DNA of 64,000 bases, from positions 38,781 through 102,780 of the forward strand of contig JAVVSB010000001.1 in the NCBI GenBank assembly GCA_036654415.1. Direction: 5' to 3'. Below the pieces are notes generated by a model. It searched no databases. It was not told where the DNA came from and saw only the letters and a list, made by a program, of their open reading frames with translations. This DNA comes from Mucinivorans sp036654415 (GTDB lineage Bacteria > Bacteroidota > Bacteroidia > Bacteroidales > Rikenellaceae). Of this stretch, positions 24,898 to 33,991 are shown one piece after another. Position 1 is the first letter of the stretch. Each line of letters opens with the position of its first letter. The position numbers and the translations under genes were made by a program.

Positions 24898-25925
24898 TAT
24901 TTTATTCGTAATTTACGTCCTAACGCCAGAACAGTCTTGGCGGTAATACTGTTAAGAGAACATATTGCTTTCACCGTTGTGTGATTACGCAGAGCCAAAG
25001 CGTAGAGCGTGTCACCCTTGACAACGGTATGGTAAGACTTAGCCGGCGAAGACTTGGCTGTTGTGGATGGCAAGGAGGTGGTTGAGGTGGTGGTGGTTTG
25101 CTCCTGGCTATGGCTACTGACCATAGGAGCAGCAGGCTGATTGGGTCTGCTTTGGGATGAACCACTCTGCCCACTGGCCACAATTTTACTACCCTGACGA
25201 CTGATGACTAAATCGCCCGAACGAAGAGTGCGGTTGTCAACGTCAAGCACCAACATGGGGTTGATGACCTGGCCCATAACACGCACCTCAAAATGGAGAT
25301 GCTCGGTCGAGGCGCGCCCCGTACGACCACACAGAGCCACACACTGACCAGCCTGCACACGGTCGCCCACCTGGGCAAGCAATTTTGAGCAGTGGCCGTA
25401 GGCTGTCTCCAACCCATTGTCATGCCTAATAACCAACAGATAGCCATAGCCAGAATAAGGTTTGGACATACGTACTACACCATCAAAAAGGGCGTAAATA
25501 TCAAGGCCCGGAGCTCCCTTTATATCGCACCCTGAATGCCACGAACGGCCACGTGCACCATAGGCTGAGATGAGTTTACCCTGGATGGGATATGTGTATT
25601 TTTGGTTATCAAGGTGGATGGTAAAGCTATTACCACCAGCAGGGAAAGGGTCATAAGAACTCTTGGAGACGTGCTGAGACTCCAACTCCGAAAACTTATA
25701 TGACGGCTCCTGGGCTGTAGATGTCTCTGGAGCTGTCTGTTCTATCTCTTTTTCTTGTACCTCCGTGGGCTCCGAGGATGGAGTGACAAACTTAGGCGCC
25801 TGCTCTTTTTGTTCTGTCTGGGGCTCATGAGAAGTGGACTTAACAGGACGGCTCACAGTGGGAACGGTGAACTTGGAGCACCCCACCAGTAAGATAATTA
25901 AGATAAAGGGGATGAATTTAGCCAT
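24897..25925 (-). CDS. M23-family LysM lipoprotein (peptidoglycan endopeptidase-like)
   Basis: A 342-residue predicted lipoprotein: MAKFIPFILIILLVGC signal with lipobox LVGC. A Pro/Thr/Glu-rich linker (about 20-85) precedes a peptidase M23 domain with the zinc pattern HSGCDIKG (HxxxD form) and HLHFEVRV (HxH), so it is probably catalytically active on peptide cross-links. A second Ser/Thr/Pro linker leads to a C-terminal LysM domain (YHTVVKGDTLYALALRNHTT) that binds peptidoglycan. Start ATG 25925 is fixed by the signal peptide and by the promoter at 25945. Co-transcription with mraY-murD puts a wall hydrolase in a wall-synthesis operon. Confidence 0.88.
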   Translation of the reverse strand: MAKFIPFILIILLVGCSKFTVPTVSRPVKSTSHEPQTEQKEQAPKFVTPSSEPTEVQEKEIEQTAPETSTAQEPSYKFSELESQHVSKSSYDPFPAGGNSFTIHLDNQKYTYPIQGKLISAYGARGRSWHSGCDIKGAPGLDIYALFDGVVRMSKPYSGYGYLLVIRHDNGLETAYGHCSKLLAQVGDRVQAGQCVALCGRTGRASTEHLHFEVRVMGQVINPMLVLDVDNRTLRSGDLVISRQGSKIVASGQSGSSQSRPNQPAAPMVSSHSQEQTTTTSTTSLPSTTAKSSPAKSYHTVVKGDTLYALALRNHTTVKAICSLNSITAKTVLALGRKLRIK

Positions 25926-25944
25926 GAAGAGTATGAAATTTTCA

Positions 25945-25953
25945 GCAAATTTA
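25945..25953 (-). promoter_or_regulatory. Promoter -7 element of the M23-mraY-murD-ssb run
   Basis: TAAATTTGC on the minus strand fits TAnnTTTG, 20 bases before the ATG at 25925. One base separates it from the trxB -7 element on the other strand. Confidence 0.6.
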
Positions 25954-25954
25954 C

Positions 25955-25962
25955 TAATTTTG
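25955..25962 (+). promoter_or_regulatory. trxB promoter -7 element
   Basis: TAATTTTG on the plus strand fits TAnnTTTG. The leader to ATG 26014 would be about 45 nt. It abuts the divergent promoter, so the two -33 regions must lie within the opposite transcripts. Confidence 0.55.
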
Positions 25963-26013
25963 TGCTTTATAACATAATTTTTATGCAAATTGAATTTACA
26001 ACTAAAATATAAA

Positions 26014-26928
26014 ATGGAAAAATGTCTTATTATCGGTAGCGGCCCTGCTGGGTATACCGCTGCCATCTACGCTGCAAGAGCCAACCTTGAACCTCTTTTA
26101 CTTGAGGGTATGGAACCTGGTGGGCAACTCACCACAACCACAGAAATCGAGAACTTCCCTGGCTACCCCAATGGTATAACAGGTACTGAAATGATGGAGG
26201 AGCTAAAAAATCAAGCTCTTCGATTTGGGACGCGTAGCGAATTTGGCATTGTAACCAAAGTCGACTTCTCGCAACGTCCATTTACGGTGGAGGTGGACGG
26301 CACAAAGGAGATAAAAGCCGCAACCATAATCATCTGCACTGGAGCCACAGCCAAATACCTGGGTCTCCCCTCTGAGGCCGCCTTCCGCGGCATGGGGGTC
26401 TCGGCCTGCGCCACATGTGACGGTTTCTTCTATCGCAAGAAGAGGGTAGCCGTAGTGGGTGGTGGTGACACTGCCTGCGAAGAGGCAACCTACCTGGCCT
26501 CGCTCTGCTCGAAGGTATATCTTATTGTACGCAAAAACTTCCTACGCGCCAGCAAAGCCATGCAAGAGAGGGTCTTTGCCAACGAGCGTATCGAGGTGCT
26601 CTTTGAACACAACACAGTGGAGATACTGGGCGATGAGAGCGGAGTAAACGGGGTGAGATTGCAAAAAAAAGATGGCTCACTATATGAAGTGGCCCTGGAC
26701 GGTTTCTTTTTGGCCATAGGCCACACACCCAACGTAAAAGTATTTGGCGGAGCACTAGAACTAGATGAGCAAGGATACATAAAGACCACCAACCAACGCA
26801 CCAATATCCCTGGGGTATTTGCCGCTGGCGATGTACAGGACCCACACTATCGCCAAGCCATCACAGCTGCGGGCTCGGGCTGCGCTGCGGCCCTGGAGGC
26901 TGAGCGTTTTTTGGCAGTACAAAACTAA
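26014..26928 (+). CDS. trxB: Thioredoxin-disulfide reductase
   Basis: FAD- and NADPH-dependent reductase of thioredoxin. The 304-residue length is normal for the low-molecular-weight type. FAD-binding GSGPAGYTAAIYAA is near the N-terminus, the redox-active CATC is at 132-135, the NADPH motif VVGGGDTACEEATYL near 150, and the terminal FAD motif GVFAAGDVQDPHYRQA near 270. ATG 26014 is chosen because homologues start right before KCLIIGSG; a possible ATG-less extension to 25990 has no support. Confidence 0.95.
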   Translation: MEKCLIIGSGPAGYTAAIYAARANLEPLLLEGMEPGGQLTTTTEIENFPGYPNGITGTEMMEELKNQALRFGTRSEFGIVTKVDFSQRPFTVEVDGTKEIKAATIIICTGATAKYLGLPSEAAFRGMGVSACATCDGFFYRKKRVAVVGGGDTACEEATYLASLCSKVYLIVRKNFLRASKAMQERVFANERIEVLFEHNTVEILGDESGVNGVRLQKKDGSLYEVALDGFFLAIGHTPNVKVFGGALELDEQGYIKTTNQRTNIPGVFAAGDVQDPHYRQAITAAGSGCAAALEAERFLAVQN

Positions 26929-26944
26929 TTAATTTAACACAAAA

Positions 26945-28012
26945 ATGTACACATACCAACATCTCAAAACATATTGCGAAAAAGTTTTTTTGGCCATGGG
27001 TTGTCCCGAGGCTGACGCTAAAATAATCACAAAAGTGCTGCTTCAGGCAGAACTTCATGGCCTCTCATCGCACGGAATGCTCCGTGTGAAGGACATATAT
27101 GGTCTTTGGAAAGCTGGGCGTATAAACGTCACACCCCATCCGCACATTGTGCATGAGACTCCAAGCACAGCCACAGTGGACGGTGATGGAGCCATAGGTA
27201 TCGTGGCGGCCTACTACTCAATGCAGGTGGCTATCGAAAAAGCCAAAAATGCAGGTACAGGGTGGGTGGCAACAAAAAATTCAAACCATTTTGGCATAGC
27301 TGGCTTCTATGCCACTATGGCTCTGGAGCACGACATGGTAGGTATTGCCATGACCAACGCCAACCCACTGGTGGCCCCCACCTGGTCGGTGAGCCGAATG
27401 CTGGGCACAAACCCCTTGGCGGTGGCCATCCCAACTCTGAAACAACCACCCTTTGTGGCCGACTTTGCCACCACACCCATAGCGCGCGGCAAACTGGCAA
27501 TTATGGGTAAAAAGGGGCAAAGTGCGCCCCTAGGCTATGTCCAAGATGCAACAGGTCAACCATCGACTGACCCCGACATTATTACCCGTGGCGGAGCCAT
27601 AGTCCCTTTGGGCGGAGACTACGAACACGGAAGCCACAAGGGCTTTTGCATGGGGGCACTAATCGATATCTTTTCGAGTGTCTTCTCTGGAGCCAACTTC
27701 GGTCCATTTGTACCACCTCAGGTGGCCTACCTACCACTGCTGGAAAAATCGGTAGGTGAGGGGTTGGGTCACTTTTTTGGAGCCATGCGCGTGGATGCCT
27801 TTCGTCCAGCCGAAGAGTTTAAAGATAAAATGGATGAGTGGATTGAGACTTTCCGTGGCGCAAAGCCTGCCCAAGGACACGACCATGTGCTAATTCCAGG
27901 GGACAACGAACGACAAAAAAGCGAACGCATTATGAGAGAGGGCATCACCTTAATTGAGGCTGTAGAAAATGATTTACGCTTGATTGGCTCAGAATTTGGT
28001 GTTGAGCTGTAA
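26945..28012 (+). CDS. Malate/L-lactate dehydrogenase family oxidoreductase
   Basis: A 355-residue member of the Ldh_2 (type 2 malate/L-lactate, ureidoglycolate) dehydrogenase family, which uses NAD(P) but lacks a Rossmann fold. Visible family blocks are the ELHGLSSHGMLRV stretch with the active-site His, SNHFGIAGFYATMAL and GTNPLAVAIPT, then GGDYEHGSHKGFCMG. Whether malate, lactate or a related 2-hydroxy acid is the substrate cannot be told. It follows trxB by 16 nt and may be co-transcribed; der behind it has its own promoter. Confidence 0.9.
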   Translation: MYTYQHLKTYCEKVFLAMGCPEADAKIITKVLLQAELHGLSSHGMLRVKDIYGLWKAGRINVTPHPHIVHETPSTATVDGDGAIGIVAAYYSMQVAIEKAKNAGTGWVATKNSNHFGIAGFYATMALEHDMVGIAMTNANPLVAPTWSVSRMLGTNPLAVAIPTLKQPPFVADFATTPIARGKLAIMGKKGQSAPLGYVQDATGQPSTDPDIITRGGAIVPLGGDYEHGSHKGFCMGALIDIFSSVFSGANFGPFVPPQVAYLPLLEKSVGEGLGHFFGAMRVDAFRPAEEFKDKMDEWIETFRGAKPAQGHDHVLIPGDNERQKSERIMREGITLIEAVENDLRLIGSEFGVEL

Positions 28013-28018
28013 TAAGAG

Positions 28019-28026
28019 TATCTTTG
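28019..28026 (+). promoter_or_regulatory. der promoter -7 element
   Basis: TATCTTTG matches TAnnTTTG and begins just past the dehydrogenase stop. Leader about 35 nt to ATG 28068. Confidence 0.6.
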
Positions 28027-28067
28027 TCAAGAAATCTTTTTCATAGAAATTACGCTAAAAAATTAAA

Positions 28068-29390
28068 ATGTCAAAAATAGTAGCAATTGTAGGTCGTCCC
28101 AACGTAGGCAAATCGACTCTTTTTAACCGTATGGTAGGCGGACGCGCTGCCATTGTCGATGCCACCGAGGGCACAACGCGCGATAGGAATTACGGCCGCT
28201 CTGATTGGAACGGTACAGAGTTTACCATCATCGACACAGGGGGCTTTACGGTCAACTCGGATGATGTATTTGAACGCGAGATTGTACGTCAAGTAGATAT
28301 AGCCATTCAAGAGGCCGATGCCATCATCTTTATGGTGGATGTTGAGACGGGTATAACCGACCTTGACCAGACCATGTCGCAGATGTTACACCGCCAAAAC
28401 AAACCTGTGTTCCTTGTTGTCAATAAGGTTGACAACGCCAAACGCCACACCGAAGCCTTTGAGTTTTACTCCTTAGGAATTGGGGAGCCATTCACCGTGT
28501 CGAGCATGAGCGGTAGTGGTACTGGCGAGTTGCTGGATGCCGTGGTGGCTAGCTTTGAACCCGAAGTAGAGCTCACCGAACAAGAGCAACAAGACGCCTT
28601 ACCACGTATTGCCATCGTTGGTCGCCCGAATGTGGGTAAATCATCGCTTACAAATGCTCTACTGGAGGACAACCGTAATATTGTGACCTCAATTGCTGGC
28701 ACCACGCGTGACTCCATTGATACACACTACAATAAATTCGGCATGGATTTTACCCTTATTGACACAGCTGGGGTACGTAAAAAACAGAAGGTGAACGAAG
28801 ACCTTGAATTCTACTCCGTTTTGCGCTCCATACGTACCATCGAAAGTTGCGATGTGGCGGTGCTCATGATTGATGCCACAGTGGGGGTTGATGCTCAGGA
28901 TATGAATATTTTCTACCTGATGGTCAAAAACAAAAAAGGGTGCGTAGTGGTTATTAACAAGTGGGATGCTGTGGAAAACAAGCAGACCAACAGCGCACGG
29001 GACTACGCAGAAGAGGTTCGCAACAAGTTGGCCCCGTTTAAAGACGTGCCTATTTTATTTGTGAGTGCACTGGAAAAAACCCGCATTTTTGATGTCATAA
29101 AAACAGCCATGGAGGTCTACGAAAATCGCCGCCGTAAGGTGCCGACTTCGGAGCTTAACGACTTTATGCTACCCATCATTGAACAGACTCCACCACCATC
29201 CATCAAGGGGAAATATATAAGGATTAAATATTGCACCATGCTACCAACTCAAACACCTACCTTTGCCTTCTTTGTTAATCTACCTCAGTATATTAGGGAC
29301 CCCTATCGTAGATTTCTGGAGAACAAAATACGTGCACAGTGGAATTTTATGGGGTGTCCGATTCAAATATATTTCAGAAATAAGAATTAA
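28068..29390 (+). CDS. der: Ribosome-associated GTPase Der (EngA)
   Basis: Essential GTPase for 50S ribosome assembly. The 440 residues contain two tandem G domains: G1 GRPNVGKST at about 8-16 with DTGGF and NKVDN, and GRPNVGKSS at about 185-193 with DTAGV and NKWDA. A KH-like C-terminal domain ends with IQIYFRNKN. Each G domain has the complete G1-G4 set. It has its own promoter and is followed by the secreted glycosidase operon, which starts from a separate promoter. Confidence 0.96.
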   Translation: MSKIVAIVGRPNVGKSTLFNRMVGGRAAIVDATEGTTRDRNYGRSDWNGTEFTIIDTGGFTVNSDDVFEREIVRQVDIAIQEADAIIFMVDVETGITDLDQTMSQMLHRQNKPVFLVVNKVDNAKRHTEAFEFYSLGIGEPFTVSSMSGSGTGELLDAVVASFEPEVELTEQEQQDALPRIAIVGRPNVGKSSLTNALLEDNRNIVTSIAGTTRDSIDTHYNKFGMDFTLIDTAGVRKKQKVNEDLEFYSVLRSIRTIESCDVAVLMIDATVGVDAQDMNIFYLMVKNKKGCVVVINKWDAVENKQTNSARDYAEEVRNKLAPFKDVPILFVSALEKTRIFDVIKTAMEVYENRRRKVPTSELNDFMLPIIEQTPPPSIKGKYIRIKYCTMLPTQTPTFAFFVNLPQYIRDPYRRFLENKIRAQWNFMGCPIQIYFRNKN

Positions 29391-29410
29391 AGATTACTTC
29401 TAAAATCTGT

Positions 29411-29418
29411 TAAATTTG
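29411..29418 (+). promoter_or_regulatory. Promoter -7 element of the beta-galactosidase operon
   Basis: TAAATTTG fits TAnnTTTG. The predicted start near 29425 leaves a leader of about 75 nt before ATG 29501; part of it (about 29427-29469) can form an imperfect GCAGC/GCTGC-based hairpin. Confidence 0.5.
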
Positions 29419-29500
29419 ACTCTGGGCAACAGCAGGCAGCTTTCTGATTTTGGAGGCTGCGTTGTTGTTATTTATAGTAGATAATACCAAAATTAAAAAT

Positions 29501-32500
29501 ATGAAAAGAGGACTTTTAAGTGTAGCCACCGCCATGCTAAGCATAGGTGCTATGGCGCAAATCGGAGTGGGAACATTAAACACCAAACCGCAAAACGTAG
29601 TTATTGGCAGTCAAACACCTGAATGGCAAGATGTTTCGGTATACAAAGTTGGTAAAGAGGCCCCAAGAGCCTACTTTATGAGCTACCTGAACCGCGCCGA
29701 GGCCGTGGCCAACGACTTTACGAAGTCTGAATTCTATTTACCACTTAACGGCCGCTGGAAGTTTTTCTACACCGACGACCACCGCAACCGTCCCAAAGAC
29801 TTTTACAAACCTGAATTCTCGGTCAGCTCATGGAAAGAGATTAACGTGCCCACAAACTGGGAACGCCAAGGATATGGCACAGCCATATACACCAACCAAC
29901 CTTACGAATTTGCGCCAAAAAACCCAAAGCCACCTACGCTGCCTGAAGCTGTTCCAGTGGGGCTCTATCGCCGTACATTCAACATTGAGTTTGGATGGTT
30001 GGATAGAGATGTCTTCTTGCATATAGGAGGTGTTAAATCAGGTGCTTATGTATATATTAACGGGCAAAAAGTGGGCTACTCGGAAGATAGCAAATCAGCC
30101 GCGGAGTTCCTTATTAACCCCTATATTAAAGACGGGCAAAACACACTGGCTATAGAGGTTTATCGCTGGAGTACAGGCAGTTACCTTGAGTGTCAAGACT
30201 TCTGGCGCGTGAGCGGTATTGAACGCGATGTGTATATCTATTCGCAACCCAAGATGCACCTGGAGGATTTCTATGTAAACTCTTCGCTGGACAGTAGCTA
30301 CACCAATGGCCTTTTTGGATTGGAGATGTGTCTGACCAACAATTTTATACGTCCAACAGGCGAAATGCAAATTTGGTTTGAACTGGAAAATGAAGCTGGT
30401 GAATTAGTAGAGTACTCCTATGCTGAAATAGAAATGCAAGGGATGGAAAAAGATACAGTGCGATTTGCAAAAACCATAAAGAACGTCCATAAATGGAGTG
30501 CCGAAGACCCCTATTTGTATACCTTAGTACTAAAAATTAAACAAAACAATAAATTTACTGAATATATATCACAAAAGGTGGGTTTCCGCACCTCGGAGAT
30601 TAAAGGGAACCAATACTTAGTTAATGGTAAAAGGGTGTTTATCAAAGGGGTAAACTACCATGAGACACATGAGGTAACGGGACACTACGTGGACGAGGCT
30701 ACGATAATAAAAGATATGGAGCTCATGAAGCAGGCCAACGTGAACGCCATACGTCTGTGCCACTATCCTCAACAACGTCGCTTCTATGAACTGTCCGATA
30801 AGTACGGATTCTATGTCTGCGACGAGGCCAATATCGAATCTCACGGTATCGGATATGACCTAAGACGCACCCTGGGCAATAATCCCGCCTGGCTTGGAGC
30901 TCACATGGAACGCACACAAAATATGTATCACCAGAACAAGAACTACCCATGCGTAATGTTCTGGAGTTTGGGTAACGAGGCAGGTAACGGCTATAACTTC
31001 TACCAAACATACCTATGGCTCAAAAGTAAAGACCTCTCTAGACCAGTGCAGTATGAACGCGCTCTGCTGGAGTGGAACACCGATATCTACTGTCCTCAAT
31101 ACCCCTCGGCTGCCCTCTTCGAGGCTTGGGGTAAAGGGACTACCGACCGACCATACATAGCCTCGGAATATGCCCATGCCATGGGTAACTCCACAGGTAC
31201 ACTACACCATCAGTGGCAGATGATTTACAAATACCCCAACCTTCAGGGTGGATTTATTTGGGACTGGGTGGACCAAGGATTTTTGGAATACAATAAAGAT
31301 AGTACACAAAGTTGGTGGAGCTATGGTGGCGACTACGGAGCGGGAGCACCATCGGACGGCAACTTCCTATGCAACGGCATCATAAGCCCCGACCGCACAC
31401 CTCACCCAGCCCATACCGAGGTAAAATATGTCTATCAATACATACAGTTTAAGGCTATGGATTTGAGTCGTGGACAGGTGGAGATTAAAAACATATACGA
31501 CTTTAACTCACTTTCAAAGTATGACATCACATGGGCCATCACAGGCAATGGCACCAAGGTTGCGGGAGGGACGCTGGCTCTGAATTTGGCCCCCAACGAG
31601 AGTAAAACTGTAACCATACCCATAAGTTCAATAAAAACCGCCAACGGGGTGGAATATTTCTTGAACTTCACTGCAAAACTAAAGGCATCAGACGGGCTAC
31701 TTAAAAAAGGTGCCGAGGTGGCCGCAGACCAATTTATGCTGCCCATTAAAGGCGAAAAGCCTCAATACACGGCCAAGGGAAGTGTAAAGGTGGAACAAGC
31801 TGGTAATGATATAGAGCTAAGCAGCAATAGCTTTAGTATGGTTATTGATAAACCCACGGGTCAGATAAGTTCATACTCGGTCAATGGGGTACAGATGATG
31901 GACCAAGAGTTCGGTCTGCGTCCTAATTTTTGGCGCGCCCCAACCGACAACGACTATGGTAGCGCGATGCCAATGGCGGCCAAACTCTGGCGCGATATTT
32001 CCCTAGGCGACAAGGCCATGAGGGCCTCGAGCGTAACTTTGGACCGCAACGCACCAAGCGGTACAGCAATGGTGGTGGCCAAATATATGCTACCGGAGAG
32101 CACCTCACTAACAATAACCTACAAAGTCTATGCCAGCGGAATGGTAAATGTCGGTTATGATTTCAAGGGCAATAGCAACTCCTCGGCTCTGATTCCACGT
32201 CTGGGTATGCGAATGCGCCTACCCAAGGAGTACTCTACTTTGGAATACTTGGGACGCGGGGCGGTGGAGAATTACTCCGACCGTAGCCACGGCACATTTA
32301 TTGGCCGCTACAAGAGTGATGCCAAGATAGAGGGATTTGACTATGTACGTCCTCAGGAGACTGGGCACCACACAGACACCCGTTGGATAGCACTGACAAA
32401 AGCCAAAGGGGCGGGGCTACTTTTCCAAGCCGATGGGACCATGGAATTCAATGCTTTGAATGCTTCGGTAGAGGATTACGATGGCGAGAGTTCATCAAAA

Positions 32501-32782
32501 GATTACCAGTGGCGTAACTTCTCGAAAGAAGATAAAAATGACCCCAAGGATGGTTACCTACGTCTGCCCAAACAGACTCACCTAAATGATGTGCCAGCAA
32601 GAGATTATGTGGAACTCAATATCGACGGCCGTATGATGGGGCTGGGAGGTGACGATAGTTGGGGCTCACGTCCAGAAAAAGAGCATACAATAAGTGCAGC
32701 TGATGATTTTACCTTTGGCTTTACCATCATACCAATCCGCACCAGCACAGAAATAAGTAAAGTTTCAGGAACTAAATATTAA
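29501..32782 (+). CDS. Secreted GH2 beta-galactosidase
   Basis: A 1093-residue glycoside hydrolase family 2 enzyme of the large LacZ type. A signal peptide (MKRGLLSVATAMLSIGAMA) sends it to the periplasm or outside. Jelly-roll, Ig-like and TIM-barrel domains follow, then a C-terminal Bgal_small domain. The catalytic acid/base is Glu493 in SLGNEAGNGYN and the nucleophile is Glu556 in ASEYAHAMGNS; LCHYPQQ and CDEANIESHG are also conserved. The start is ATG 29501, not an upstream in-frame start that would bury the signal peptide. It probably removes terminal galactose from host glycans, given its PNGase F-like and peptidase partners five bases downstream. Confidence 0.95.
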   Translation: MKRGLLSVATAMLSIGAMAQIGVGTLNTKPQNVVIGSQTPEWQDVSVYKVGKEAPRAYFMSYLNRAEAVANDFTKSEFYLPLNGRWKFFYTDDHRNRPKDFYKPEFSVSSWKEINVPTNWERQGYGTAIYTNQPYEFAPKNPKPPTLPEAVPVGLYRRTFNIEFGWLDRDVFLHIGGVKSGAYVYINGQKVGYSEDSKSAAEFLINPYIKDGQNTLAIEVYRWSTGSYLECQDFWRVSGIERDVYIYSQPKMHLEDFYVNSSLDSSYTNGLFGLEMCLTNNFIRPTGEMQIWFELENEAGELVEYSYAEIEMQGMEKDTVRFAKTIKNVHKWSAEDPYLYTLVLKIKQNNKFTEYISQKVGFRTSEIKGNQYLVNGKRVFIKGVNYHETHEVTGHYVDEATIIKDMELMKQANVNAIRLCHYPQQRRFYELSDKYGFYVCDEANIESHGIGYDLRRTLGNNPAWLGAHMERTQNMYHQNKNYPCVMFWSLGNEAGNGYNFYQTYLWLKSKDLSRPVQYERALLEWNTDIYCPQYPSAALFEAWGKGTTDRPYIASEYAHAMGNSTGTLHHQWQMIYKYPNLQGGFIWDWVDQGFLEYNKDSTQSWWSYGGDYGAGAPSDGNFLCNGIISPDRTPHPAHTEVKYVYQYIQFKAMDLSRGQVEIKNIYDFNSLSKYDITWAITGNGTKVAGGTLALNLAPNESKTVTIPISSIKTANGVEYFLNFTAKLKASDGLLKKGAEVAADQFMLPIKGEKPQYTAKGSVKVEQAGNDIELSSNSFSMVIDKPTGQISSYSVNGVQMMDQEFGLRPNFWRAPTDNDYGSAMPMAAKLWRDISLGDKAMRASSVTLDRNAPSGTAMVVAKYMLPESTSLTITYKVYASGMVNVGYDFKGNSNSSALIPRLGMRMRLPKEYSTLEYLGRGAVENYSDRSHGTFIGRYKSDAKIEGFDYVRPQETGHHTDTRWIALTKAKGAGLLFQADGTMEFNALNASVEDYDGESSSKDYQWRNFSKEDKNDPKDGYLRLPKQTHLNDVPARDYVELNIDGRMMGLGGDDSWGSRPEKEHTISAADDFTFGFTIIPIRTSTEISKVSGTKY

Positions 32783-32787
32783 AAAAG

Positions 32788-33975
32788 ATGAGAAAGATAA
32801 TCGTAGTGGCCTTAGCACTCATTAGTACAGGAGTGATGGCTCAAAAAGTTGTAATTTTTGATGGAGCAGCCATCAACGCCTCGGGAGTAAACAAAGATTT
32901 TGTAGCTGACTCGGTTGGTGTACAACATGCAGCTGGGGGACGAATGATTCTAAAAAAGGTGACTTTCCCCACCTTTAAAAATACCACTCGCGCCACCATT
33001 AACATCACCCTAGCCTCGGCAGGCGACCGTTGGGACAAATCGGGCTCGTGCTTTATAATCCCTTCGGACAAGGCCAATAACCTTTTGGAGGTGATGCAGG
33101 GGAACCAACAGTTTGCCCCACCCACAGCCGCCACTGGCTCTATGCGTGGGGTTCGTGTGGAAGGCGATTATGCACCCGCTTTGGAACTTATGCGCTTCAT
33201 GACCCCCTTCGGTGTAGGCCACTACTCCGATGACCAGCTCAAACGTAAACCAGTCTATATCGCTTTTTGGGAACCATGCGTAAAGTGGAGCCAAGATATT
33301 TCACAACTTATCTCTTGCCTTCAAGGTCAAGCAACCATTGGGGTTTGGATTGACAGCTGGACTCCCGAGGGATATATAGTGTCGGTGGATGTTGAATTTG
33401 AGCAGAGCGAACTCAAATGCGATAAGATAAAAAAGAGCCATGTGCTGCCTCTTTTGAATACAGTCTATTACAGCGGTTCACAAGGAATGCCTGACCTGTT
33501 TGCTTATCAAGATATTGCCTTTGACTTCACGCTGCCCAAAGGTGCTAAAAATGCTAAGCTTTACTACATCACCACTGGCCACGGTGGCCACAGTGGAGGT
33601 GACGAATTTGTAAAGAAACAAAATATAGTATCGGTGGACGGCAAGGCGGTAATGGACTTTATACCCTGGCGCGACGATTGCGCCTCGTTCCGCCGCTTTA
33701 ATCCAGGTTCTGGAGTGTGGCTTATCCCACGGACAGCCCCCTATATAGGACCCGAAGGCTACACCGAAAAGAGAATCGAAGAGAGCCTTGCCAGCAGTGA
33801 TATAAGCCGTTCGGGTTGGTGTCCTGGCACATCAGTTACCCCAGAGATGGTGCCACTGCAAAATGTAGGCGCAGGAAACCACAGCCTACGAGTGAGCATA
33901 CCAAAAGCTCAGACCAATAAAGGCGATGAACTAAACCACTGGCTCGTGAGTGCATATATAGTATATTCGTTATAA
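32788..33975 (+). CDS. Secreted PNGase F-like glycoamidase
   Basis: A 395-residue protein with signal peptide MRKIIVVALALISTGVMA. It resembles PNGase F (peptide-N4-(N-acetyl-beta-glucosaminyl)asparagine amidase), which cuts whole N-glycans from asparagine. Matching features are the two jelly-roll layout, the block TTGHGGHSGGDEFVKK (about 262-277) with the conserved acidic residue, WRDDCASFRRFNPGSGVW, and the late SDISRSGWCPGTSVTPE block close to PNGase F's SRSNWCPG. The N-terminal region (about 20-140) is less conserved. Activity is inferred; expression with beta-galactosidase and DPP IV supports glycoprotein degradation. Confidence 0.85.
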   Translation: MRKIIVVALALISTGVMAQKVVIFDGAAINASGVNKDFVADSVGVQHAAGGRMILKKVTFPTFKNTTRATINITLASAGDRWDKSGSCFIIPSDKANNLLEVMQGNQQFAPPTAATGSMRGVRVEGDYAPALELMRFMTPFGVGHYSDDQLKRKPVYIAFWEPCVKWSQDISQLISCLQGQATIGVWIDSWTPEGYIVSVDVEFEQSELKCDKIKKSHVLPLLNTVYYSGSQGMPDLFAYQDIAFDFTLPKGAKNAKLYYITTGHGGHSGGDEFVKKQNIVSVDGKAVMDFIPWRDDCASFRRFNPGSGVWLIPRTAPYIGPEGYTEKRIEESLASSDISRSGWCPGTSVTPEMVPLQNVGAGNHSLRVSIPKAQTNKGDELNHWLVSAYIVYSL

Positions 33976-33991
33976 AACACAACATAAAATA

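Noticed and set aside
29427..29469. Structured regulatory leader before beta-galactosidase
   Set aside because: Only a short GCAGC/GCTGC stem with imperfect flanking pairing; not enough for a riboswitch or attenuator call.
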